Shown here: positions 6,206-11,306 of the stretch, piece by piece
Layout of the letters: each line of letters begins with the position of its first letter
How positions within the stretch are numbered: the stretch's first letter is position 1
NCBI GenBank assembly: GCA_020724105.1
Contig: DYHP01000029.1
Coordinates: 1 to 11,306 of the forward strand
Reading direction: 5' to 3'
From: Candidatus Methylomirabilis sp.
GTDB taxonomy: Bacteria; Patescibacteriota; Patescibacteriia; DYHP01
Length of the DNA: 11,306 nucleotides
Position numbers and translations under genes: made by a program
Notes under the pieces: model-generated
Database searches by the model: none
Seen by the model: the letters and a program-made list of their open reading frames with translations, nothing else
What the model was told of the DNA's origin: nothing

Positions 6206-6805
6206 ATGTTTATGAATTTAAAAGATTTGATTCGTGAAATCCCCGATTGGCCTCAAAAAGGCGTAAATTTCAAAGACATCACGCCGCTGCTAGAAAATGG
6301 GGAAGCGTTTAAATACGTTATAGACAAACTCGCCGAACCTTTTCTGTTTCAAAATAATGTCATTGCCCGGCTTGACCGAGCAGCCCAGGAAAGGAACGAT
6401 GTGGATTCTCTGGTCAAGCCAGAGAATGACAAACGGGTTGACAAAGTCGTCGGCATTGACGCGCGCGGATTTTTGCTCGCCGCGCCCGTAGCTTACAAAC
6501 TCAGTTGCGGACTTTCCATTGTCCGCAAGAAAGGCAAATTGCCTTACAAAACTATTAATCAGAAATATTCTTTGGAATACGCTTCAAATATAATAGAAAT
6601 GCACGAGGATACAATCAAAAAAGGGGAGAAGGTGGTTTTAATCGACGATGTTTTGGCAACCGGCGGAACGGCGCGCGCGGCAATAGATTTGATAGAAAAA
6701 TTGGGAGGAGAGGTGGTTGGAATCGGGTTTTTGATTAATCTGAAGTTTCTAAATGGTGAGGAGAATATCAAAGAATACAATGTTTATTCGTTGGTAGAAT
6801 ACTAA
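6206..6805 (+). CDS. apt: Adenine phosphoribosyltransferase with in-frame palindromic insertion
   Basis: It converts adenine plus PRPP to AMP and pyrophosphate (purine salvage, cytoplasm). The family start NLKDLIREIPDWPQKGVNFK with DITPLL places the start at ATG 6206 or 6212; the frame is open further up only through repeat DNA. Visible hallmarks are VVGIDARGFLLAAPVAYKL with the adjacent RKKGKLP loop, and the PRPP-binding motif VVLIDDVLATGGTA (residues 143-156 from 6206). The C-terminus (YNVYSLVEY) is typical. The length of 199 residues exceeds the usual 170-183. The excess is NVIARLDRAAQERNDVDSLV plus KPENDKR at about 51-77, encoded by a 72-nt palindromic element placed between the first helices and the VVGIDARGF strand. 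Catalytic motifs are untouched. With mtnP next door it forms an adenine-recovery pair. No clear Shine-Dalgarno is present. Confidence 0.93.
   Translation: MFMNLKDLIREIPDWPQKGVNFKDITPLLENGEAFKYVIDKLAEPFLFQNNVIARLDRAAQERNDVDSLVKPENDKRVDKVVGIDARGFLLAAPVAYKLSCGLSIVRKKGKLPYKTINQKYSLEYASNIIEMHEDTIKKGEKVVLIDDVLATGGTARAAIDLIEKLGGEVVGIGFLINLKFLNGEENIKEYNVYSLVEY
6359..6430 (+). repeat. 72-nt coding palindromic element (VIARLDRA type), copy 1, in apt
   Basis: Its 5' arm GTCATTGCCCGGCTTGACC (6359-6377) and 3' arm GGTCAAGCCAGAGAATGAC (6412-6430) pair at 16 of 19 positions. The 3' half holds its own hairpin: ATTCTCTGG, TCAAG, CCAGAGAAT (6405-6427). It is exactly 24 codons. The second copy is at 7315-7386, same length and same frame. 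Confidence 0.85.
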
Positions 6806-6807
6806 CC

Positions 6808-6907
6808 CATAGAAGCAGATAAACGCAGATAGTGACGCAGAACTACGCCGAATTTCCGCGTTTATCCGCGTAATTATCCGCGTAAAGCGAAGCGATCTGC
6901 TTCTATG
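6808..6907. repeat. 100-bp element with 13-bp terminal inverted repeats filling the apt-mtnP gap
   Basis: CATAGAAGCAGAT (6808-6820) and ATCTGCTTCTATG (6895-6907) are perfect inverted ends. The interior carries ATCCGCGT-type repeats (near 6856-6885) and AAACGCAGAT-like complements. It starts three bases after the apt stop codon and ends five bases before the mtnP ATG, so the whole spacer is this element. Confidence 0.75.
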
Positions 6908-6912
6908 AATAT

Positions 6913-7839
6913 ATGCTCGGTATTTTTGGCGGGTCGGGGTTTTATAAATTTTTGGACAATGTCAAAGAGGTGGAGGTTGAAACGGAATTCGGCAAGCCGT
7001 CCGATAAAATTTTTATCGGCGAATACAAAGGCAAAAAAGTGGCATTTTTGCCGCGCCACAGCAGGGCTCATAATTTTCCGCCTCACAAAATCCCTTACAA
7101 AGCCAATATCGCTGCGTTTAAAAAATTGGGCGTCAGGCAGATTATCGCTCCCTGCGCCAGCGGCTCGCTCGCGCCAAATATCAAGCCGGGCGATTTTGTC
7201 GTTTGTAATCAGTTTGTCAATTTTACTTGGGGGCGGGACGATACGTTTTTTCATGGCAGTAGCCACCCACGAAACTACGAAATTTCTACGAATTCTACGA
7301 AAGATTCAGATAACGTTATTGCCCGACTTGATCGGGCAATCCAGGACGGTCCATCGGTGGATTCGCCAGTCGAGCCAGCGAATAACAGTTGGTGGAACAA
7401 AGTTGCCCATATTTCCTGCGCCGAACCGTACTGCCGATATTTAAGCGACCTGATTTTTGAAGTTTGCCAAAATTTGAGAATGCCTGTCCACAAAGACAAA
7501 ACCGTCGTGGTTATCAACGGTCCGCGCTTTTCAACAAAAGGGGAGAGCCGGTTTTTTTCAGAGCAGGACTGGGACGTGATAAATATGACCCAGTACCCCG
7601 AGGCGATTTTGGCGCGCGAAGCCGAGATTTGCTACGCTGCCGTTGCTTTGATTACCGATTACGACGCGGGCCTCGAAGGAAATCCCGACATTAAACCCGT
7701 AACGCTTGACGAAGTGCTCAAAGTTTTCAACGAGAACAACGAAAAAATTAAAAAAGCCCTTTTTGAGGTAATTGATAAAATCGACGAAAATCGCGACTGC
7801 CCGTGCCACAAAGCGCTTGAAGGGGCGGTGATTTCATAA
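6913..7839 (+). CDS. mtnP: S-methyl-5'-thioadenosine phosphorylase with repeat insertion
   Basis: It cleaves methylthioadenosine with phosphate to adenine and methylthioribose-1-phosphate. Family motifs: GIFGGSGFY (3-11), LPRHSRAHNFPPHKIPYKAN (46-65) for phosphate and pentose binding, APCASGSL (79-86), INGPRFSTKGES (201-212), INMTQYPEAILAREAEICYA (223-242) and ITDYDAG (247-253). The TDYD sequence favours adenine (MTAP) over 6-oxopurine nucleosides. The protein is 308 residues; removing the abnormal segment (about 116-163) gives a normal-sized member. That segment splits the usual short link between DTFFHG and VAHISCAEPYC and is encoded by two different repeats in series (7268-7306 and 7315-7386). 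The active-site motifs are intact. The adenine product is the substrate of the upstream apt gene. Confidence 0.9.
   Translation: MLGIFGGSGFYKFLDNVKEVEVETEFGKPSDKIFIGEYKGKKVAFLPRHSRAHNFPPHKIPYKANIAAFKKLGVRQIIAPCASGSLAPNIKPGDFVVCNQFVNFTWGRDDTFFHGSSHPRNYEISTNSTKDSDNVIARLDRAIQDGPSVDSPVEPANNSWWNKVAHISCAEPYCRYLSDLIFEVCQNLRMPVHKDKTVVVINGPRFSTKGESRFFSEQDWDVINMTQYPEAILAREAEICYAAVALITDYDAGLEGNPDIKPVTLDEVLKVFNENNEKIKKALFEVIDKIDENRDCPCHKALEGAVIS
7268..7306. repeat. TACGAA-type repeat inside mtnP
   Basis: Repeated ACGAAACTACGAAATTTC and TACGAATTCTACGAAAG pieces read as PRNYEISTNSTK. The reverse complement resembles the TTCGTAATTTCGTAG tail at 1341-1370. It lies directly before the 72-nt palindromic element. 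Confidence 0.6.
7315..7386 (+). repeat. 72-nt coding palindromic element (VIARLDRA type), copy 2, in mtnP
   Basis: Ends are GTTATT (7315-7320) and AATAAC (7381-7386), the counterpart of GTCATT/AATGAC in copy 1: the third base pair changed from C-G to T-A on both sides. A CCCGA/TCGGG hairpin follows the left end. The encoded NVIARLDRAIQDGPSVDSPV aligns without gaps to copy 1. Confidence 0.85.
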
Positions 7840-7890
7840 AAATAAAATCATCCTAACCTGCAAATTTACCTGCCCGCCATGATATTTCTG

Positions 7891-7941
7891 GCGCATCCTT
7901 ACGGATGCTATTCCATCGGGATTGACACCCGTAAAGGTGTC
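7891..7941. repeat. Dispersed intergenic repeat, family 3, copy 3
   Basis: GCGCATCCTTACGGATGC, then TATTCCATCGGGATTGACAC, then CCGTAAAGGTGTC. Hairpins CATCC/GGATG and GACACC/GGTGTC are both present. It lies in the convergent gap after mtnP and is flanked by CCTGCCCGCC (7869-7878) and GCAGGCGGG (7957-7965). Confidence 0.65.
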
Positions 7942-7998
7942 TGCGGACAGGCGTTAGCAGGCGGGTCCGGATGCCCCCAATTCGTTAAGATTTGGAGT

Positions 7999-8028
7999 AT
8001 TCGGACACATTCGGATTGTTCGGATGAT
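7999..8028. repeat. Three tandem 10-nt units at the 3' end of the surface cluster
   Basis: ATTCGGACAC, ATTCGGATTG and TTCGGATGAT follow one another. They lie between the convergent mtnP and surface-protein genes. No terminator hairpin is seen here on either strand. Confidence 0.5.
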
Positions 8029-8031
8029 TTT

Positions 8032-9537
8032 TTATTTACGCCTCTTTTTAATTTTTTTCCAATAATAAAGCAAAAGCAGAATTTGAATAATGAAGGTTAT
8101 CGACAAAGTGATGAGCCCCGCCAGCCACAGGTAAAAGACATAAGGTTTTAAGATTAGAATTAAGAACGGCTCGGTAAACGGACTTTCTATGCCTTCTGGC
8201 GTGACAAGCGCGGCGCGTAATTCATATTTGCCTGCAGGCAAAATCTTTTTGAAGGCAAAAAACCATCGTCCTCGTTCATCGGCCGATATATCGTGTTGCG
8301 TTTCTGCGCCGGTTTGCTTGTCGGTTATTTTTAAGATGACGTTCGATTTCGGCGGGGATGAACCCTCAACCACAATCGGGTCGCCGCTCCAGAGTTTGCT
8401 GGTGATAAATTCAATTATCGGCGGTCCGGCTTTGATAATTTCTATTTCTTTTTCCGATTCCTTGTAATTTCCGGCAAAATCAAAGGCGATGACTTTTATG
8501 CTGTGCTTGCCCGCAGGCAGTTTTTCCGGAATTTTGAAAGTGGTTGAATCCTTTGTTTTGCGCCAAGTTACCGGTTCTTTATCGTCAATGGAAATTTGAT
8601 AGTAATCGATTCCCGAGGTTGCGTCAGACGCTTCAAAAATTAATGTTGGCTGGAATTCGGTGATTTTTGTATCTTCCTTTACAAAAACAGAGAAGGGAAG
8701 CGGCGGTTCGGTGTCAATCTGGGTTTTAAAATGAGTGATTTCTCCCCAACCGGCGGAATTTTTTAATTTTATGTGCAAATACCAAACTCCGTCGCGGTCG
8801 GCCGCGAAGGTTCTGGAATTAAACAAACCGTCCGACAAGTTTCCCGGGTCGGAGCGCGGAGATTGATTAAAAAGAATGCTTACGCCAGTTATGTTTTTAA
8901 CGAGCGGCCATTTAAATTCCGCAGTCCGGTTGGCGTACCATTTGTTTTGGTCGGGATGGGTTGGAGATGAAACGGCCGGCGCCACAGGCGTCCCGACCGG
9001 CGCCGCTGGCGCGGGTGGGGCAACTTCGGCGGCAGTGATTGTGTAACGGCCGCTGCCGAGCGCTTTGGTGATGTCCGTGCCAAAACCGTCGTTTGCCAGT
9101 ATTGTTCCTGACGAAAAATTAACATCCGCGGTTCCTTGTTTTTTGCCGCGGAAAGTTACGGTAAAAATTAAGGCCGAGCCGCCTTTAAACCCAGGATTCG
9201 GCAAGCCGCCGGCAAAACTGATTGTCCCATCCGCGTTTGAAAAGGTCGGCGCTTGCGGCCAGAGAGTGAAGATGGAACCGGCTTGGGATACGCGGACTAC
9301 TTCCAGCAAGTTGTTAGAAAAACGGATGGTTCCTTGGGCGGCGTTGCAAGTTTCGTCAGGCGACGAAAGACGGATTCCCAAATTAAAACTCTCTCCGACT
9401 CTAAAAGTTCCGCCCGTCATTGCGAAAAAAAGAGAAGCGGACGGACGAGTTTGGGCACGGCTGAAACCAAAAACCAAAAACCAAAAACCAAAAACACAAA
9501 TTAAAAGTACAAAAATTTTTAGCCTTCGTTCTGTCAT
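8032..9537 (-). CDS. Secreted, membrane-anchored cohesin-like and Ig-domain surface protein (1)
   Basis: A 501-residue protein. Residues 1-29 are a signal peptide (basic MTERRLK, hydrophobic core, SRAQ cleavage region). Residues 33-167 look like a cohesin-type beta-sandwich: FRVGESFNLGIRL, then IRFSNNLLEVVRV, then ALIFTVTFRGKKQGTADVNF and ILANDGFGTD. A Pro/Ala-rich linker (171-192) follows, then a domain starting HPDQNKWY (194-201), an Ig/FN3-like domain (about 275-367, with AFDFAGN), and a third beta domain (370-460, with RGRWFFAF and LPAGKYELRA). A TM helix (about 465-492) and the basic tail KKIKKRRK anchor it with the bulk outside. It starts with ATGA overlap of the upstream gene (9534-9537), so translation is coupled. 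The domain names are fold-level inference from strand pattern. The ligand is unknown, but the dockerin-bearing protein of the same cluster is a candidate. Confidence 0.75.
   Translation of the reverse strand: MTERRLKIFVLLICVFGFWFLVFGFSRAQTRPSASLFFAMTGGTFRVGESFNLGIRLSSPDETCNAAQGTIRFSNNLLEVVRVSQAGSIFTLWPQAPTFSNADGTISFAGGLPNPGFKGGSALIFTVTFRGKKQGTADVNFSSGTILANDGFGTDITKALGSGRYTITAAEVAPPAPAAPVGTPVAPAVSSPTHPDQNKWYANRTAEFKWPLVKNITGVSILFNQSPRSDPGNLSDGLFNSRTFAADRDGVWYLHIKLKNSAGWGEITHFKTQIDTEPPLPFSVFVKEDTKITEFQPTLIFEASDATSGIDYYQISIDDKEPVTWRKTKDSTTFKIPEKLPAGKHSIKVIAFDFAGNYKESEKEIEIIKAGPPIIEFITSKLWSGDPIVVEGSSPPKSNVILKITDKQTGAETQHDISADERGRWFFAFKKILPAGKYELRAALVTPEGIESPFTEPFLILILKPYVFYLWLAGLITLSITFIIQILLLLYYWKKIKKRRK
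9467..9494. repeat. Four tandem CCAAAAA units inside the signal peptide coding region
   Basis: Four exact 7-nt units (9467-9473, 9474-9480, 9481-9487, 9488-9494), read on the minus strand, encode the hydrophobic core VFGFWFLVFGF. A 7-nt unit does not keep frame if copy number changes. Confidence 0.85.
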
Positions 9538-10739
9538 AAGACATTATCTTTTTTCCGTGATTTTTTTAGAGTAATTAGAATAATTAGGGCAATTAGAATA
9601 ATTAATGAGACAAAGAAGAAAATATAGATATGACATGGAGTAATTTTTAATGGGGGTATTGTATAGATTATTTCGTTCCCCGCTTTGTCTATCGCCTTGA
9701 TTTTAATTTCGCTTTTTCTGGATTGGTCTTTCAAAACAAGCGCTGAAATACGCGGATCAAGGACGCTGAACGACGCTGATTCGCCCGGCGGCGTTTCAGC
9801 GACAAGCGTTCTATCAATACCCGAGACATTATCTTTCGCAATGAAACTTAAAAAATATTGATTGTCAAAAATTTGCGGGTCTTTATCTACTTTAACTTCA
9901 ATGATCTCCGGTTTTTCGTTGTCAATCATTATTCTGAAGGTTGATTTTGAAATTTTTAGAGATTCGACCTCCTGAGAAGGTCGAATCTCTTTAAGATGAA
10001 AATAATAAACGCCGTTTTCCAAACCGCTCAATTCAATTCCCTCCTTTGCCAAGGCTTCGGCGGGCAGGCCTTCGGGCGTGGTAAAATCCGGTTCGTCGTC
10101 AGGTTCGGCAAGCGGGTCTTTTGAGACGATGTAGCTGTAAGAGGAGCCCGGCGTTTGTTCCCAGTTAATCTCCACTATTTTGCTTGCGTACCATTTGTTT
10201 TGGTCGGGATGGTCGGGCGAATTTATTTCAAGAAGTTCTTCTTTGGCGATAATTTTGTAATTACCCTCCAAAAATTTTTTTGCCGCTTCGGTGCCGGCAC
10301 CGTCGTTAAGCAAGATTTTTGAGGTCGCGGACCACGAAAGATTGACATCGGATGTCGTAACGACATCCGATATCGTCAATATTATTGAAAAAAGTTTACC
10401 ATCGCCAACAAATCCGTTCGGGATTCCGCCAACAAAGGCAATTTCGCCGTTTTTTATTTTAGGCGCCTCCGGCCAGAGGTCGACGACAGAGCTGCCGTTT
10501 GAAATGTCCATAACTTCCAAAACATCTTTCGGATAAATAATTTTTGCGTCAATTGTGTTAATGCTTTGATTTTCCGTATCAATCCGCGCTTCAATCATGA
10601 AAGATTCGTTGTCGGGGATTTCATTGGAAGAGGGGAGGAAATAAAGGGTTGCAGCATTGGTTACGTTGCAAAACCAAAAACTAAAAATCAAAAACCAAAG
10701 ACAAATATGTAAAAATATAAAAATCCTCACTTTTTTCAT
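9534..10739 (-). CDS. Secreted, membrane-anchored cohesin-like and Ig-domain surface protein (2)
   Basis: A 401-residue paralogue of the next gene with a parallel plan. Signal peptide 1-29 (MKKVRIFIFLHICLWFLIFS, then FWFCNVTNA). Cohesin-like domain about 30-163 (ESFMIEARI, IIYPKDVLEVMDIS, KLFSIILT, ILLNDGAGTEA). HPDQNKWY domain from 177. Ig-like domain about 275-366 (AKDNVSGID, IKAIDKAGNE). TM helix about 370-391 and basic tail KKSRKK. It lacks the third beta domain of its paralogue. Three repeat-like inserts are visible: DVVTTSDV (125-132) from the GACATC palindrome, GLPAEALAKEG (224-234), and IRPSQEVESLK (252-262) from a 13-bp hairpin. Its ATG is one base after the stop of the dockerin gene, and its own stop overlaps the following start, so the three genes form one translationally coupled operon. 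The likely location is the outer face of the cell membrane. Confidence 0.75.
   Translation of the reverse strand: MKKVRIFIFLHICLWFLIFSFWFCNVTNAATLYFLPSSNEIPDNESFMIEARIDTENQSINTIDAKIIYPKDVLEVMDISNGSSVVDLWPEAPKIKNGEIAFVGGIPNGFVGDGKLFSIILTISDVVTTSDVNLSWSATSKILLNDGAGTEAAKKFLEGNYKIIAKEELLEINSPDHPDQNKWYASKIVEINWEQTPGSSYSYIVSKDPLAEPDDEPDFTTPEGLPAEALAKEGIELSGLENGVYYFHLKEIRPSQEVESLKISKSTFRIMIDNEKPEIIEVKVDKDPQIFDNQYFLSFIAKDNVSGIDRTLVAETPPGESASFSVLDPRISALVLKDQSRKSEIKIKAIDKAGNEIIYTIPPLKITPCHIYIFFFVSLIILIALIILITLKKSRKKDNVL
9573..9604. repeat. Duplicated AATTAGAATAATTA unit encoding the TM anchor
   Basis: The 14-nt unit occurs at 9573-9586 and 9591-9604, spaced 18 nt (six codons). On the minus strand it encodes LIILIALIILI, the core of the C-terminal TM helix. 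Confidence 0.75.
9958..9990. repeat. 13-bp hairpin repeat inside surface protein 2 gene
   Basis: AGAGATTCGACCT (9958-9970), loop CCTGAGA, AGGTCGAATCTCT (9978-9990), perfect pairing. It encodes IRPSQEVESLK, which makes the segment between the HLK and ID positions about five residues longer than in the paralogue. Confidence 0.7.
10344..10374. repeat. GACATC palindromic element, copy 3, inside surface protein 2 gene
   Basis: GACATCGGATGTCG (10344-10357), TAA, CGACATCCGATATC (10361-10374), one mismatch. The host gene is on the minus strand and reads ISDVVTTSDV. It lies within the cohesin-like domain between two strands. Confidence 0.8.
10674..10701. repeat. Degenerate 7-nt tandem repeat in the second signal peptide
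   Basis: CCAAAAA, CTAAAAA, TCAAAAA and CCAAAGA run in series, read on the minus strand as the core LWFLIFSFWF. They occupy the same place in the signal peptide as the exact array at 9467-9494 in the paralogue. Confidence 0.7.
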
Positions 10740-10740
10740 A

Positions 10741-11306
10741 TCAAAACTTTTTATTCCAGTAGTACATCATAATGCTAAAATCTGTTAAACCGACTTTTCC
10801 GTCTTTATTTATATCAACGCAGGGATGGATGATTTTGGCGGCGCGCCACCAAAACATTAAAATGCTGAAATCATAGATATTCACTTTGCCGTCAAGGTTT
10901 ACATCGGGCCCGCGGCATTCGCGCACCGCGGAAACCACGGCAAATTGCAGAATCTGCGTTTGAGGGCTTTGCAATCCCTTGGGCGTTTGGGCGCTGGCGA
11001 CCACAAAATACGTTCCTTCGGGAAGCGGCCCCGTGTCAAGAGGTGAACTCCAATATCCGTGTTTGTCGGCATTAACTTGTTGCGTCGCGTCGCGGGGCAC
11101 GACAATCGTCGTGACGTTGCTTTCGGGATAAGTCGCTCCGAAAATGTTTAATTTCGCGCCTCTTACGATTCTTTGGGGCGTTAGTTCAATAGTGGGCGGC
11201 AAAAAAATGTTTTCAATCGTCGTAATGGCGCCCTCAATGACGCTTACCATTATTGAAACGGTCATTGTCGGCCTTTTTTCCTTATCTTCCGCGGCAAGGG
11301 TGAAGT
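10741..11306 (-). CDS. Dockerin-bearing secreted protein, C-terminal part (5' end outside window)
   Basis: The minus-strand frame is open to the window edge; upstream of M at 11265 it reads FTLAAEDKEKRPT, so the true start is not visible and M11265 is probably internal. Counting from that M: an Ig-like beta domain at about 22-111 (IFLPPTIELTPQRIVRGAKL, then NIFGATYPESNV, GYWSSPLDT, LPEGTYFVVASAQTPKG), then a dockerin type I-like pair. Repeat 1 is DVNLDGKVNIYDFSILMFWW (121-140, bases 10905-10846) and repeat 2 is DINKDGKVGLTDFSIMMYYW (151-170, bases 10815-10756). Both have the D-x-N-x-D-G-x-V calcium loop and the following D-F helix. C117 and C149 flank repeat 1 and could form a disulfide. Dockerins bind cohesins, and the next two genes encode cohesin-like domains. 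The stop is one base before the next ATG. Confidence 0.85.
   Translation of the reverse strand, partial: FTLAAEDKEKRPTMTVSIMVSVIEGAITTIENIFLPPTIELTPQRIVRGAKLNIFGATYPESNVTTIVVPRDATQQVNADKHGYWSSPLDTGPLPEGTYFVVASAQTPKGLQSPQTQILQFAVVSAVRECRGPDVNLDGKVNIYDFSILMFWWRAAKIIHPCVDINKDGKVGLTDFSIMMYYWNKKF

Noticed and set aside
1341..7306. Spaced TTCGTA/TACGAA repeats as a possible CRISPR array
   Set aside because: Units are short, irregular, and lack uniform spacers.
6905..7444. Overlapping 179-codon plus-strand frame inside mtnP
   Set aside because: It is a frame shadow. The 6913 frame carries all MTAP motifs.
7879..8151. 90-codon plus-strand frame in the convergent gap
   Set aside because: It consists of family 3 repeat, 10-nt tandem units and antisense of the surface gene, with no protein-like features.
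8227..8242. TTTGCCTGCAGGCAAA palindrome in surface protein 1 as another inserted element
   Set aside because: It encodes LPAGK, a normal Ig-domain sequence also present at residues 339-343 of the same protein, so an insertion is not supported.
10038..10070. GLPAEALAKEG segment as a confirmed repeat
   Set aside because: It feels like a recurrent CPR repeat-encoded peptide, but there is only one copy in the window and the arms pair poorly, so it is mentioned only within the gene entry.

Overview
The window looks like a piece of a Patescibacteria/CPR (Parcubacteria-type) chromosome. That is an inference from several features: compact genes with little Shine-Dalgarno signal, lone housekeeping genes next to hypothetical membrane and surface proteins, a dockerin/cohesin-like surface cluster, and a very high load of short palindromic repeats both between and inside genes. 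TGA is used as a stop (for example at the 4-nt gene overlap at 9534-9537), so the genetic code appears standard (11).

Layout. Positions 2-358 (+) hold the relic of a Cap15-like two-TM effector of CBASS antiphage systems, interrupted by a stop codon and open at the left edge. Next come a polytopic membrane protein whose N-terminus is made of repeat DNA (432-1199), a long hairpin, a RdgB/HAM1 nucleotide-cleansing pyrophosphatase (1380-2015), a hairpin-rich spacer with a terminator and a likely promoter, and a class B penicillin-binding protein (2222-4072). These are followed by a 36-residue single-TM small ORF, a D-Ala-D-Ala-ligase-like ATP-grasp enzyme (4277-5317), a PD-(D/E)XK nuclease-like protein (5391-6119), adenine phosphoribosyltransferase (6206-6805) and methylthioadenosine phosphorylase (6913-7839). 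The last two form a coherent adenine-salvage pair. On the minus strand, three tightly coupled genes run from 11306 down to 8032: a dockerin-bearing secreted protein (5' end outside the window), then two membrane-anchored proteins, each with a signal peptide, a cohesin-like domain, Ig/FN3-like domains and a C-terminal TM anchor.

The main signal is the repeat biology. (1) A 72-nt palindromic element sits in frame inside both apt and mtnP, with 18 of 31 residues shared, no gaps, and a compensating base-pair change in its termini. It behaves like the Rickettsia palindromic elements that live inside protein genes. (2) A second palindrome built on GACATCGGATGTC occurs three times, each inside a different unrelated gene and in at least two reading frames. 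(3) A third family (core around GACACCCGTAA) lies between genes. (4) Signal peptides and a TM anchor of the surface proteins are themselves encoded by simple tandem repeats. One array has a 7-nt unit, so a change in copy number would shift the frame.

Together the window shows a small genome whose proteins have been lengthened repeatedly by hairpin DNA without loss of reading frame, next to a possible non-cellulosomal cohesin-dockerin surface assembly.
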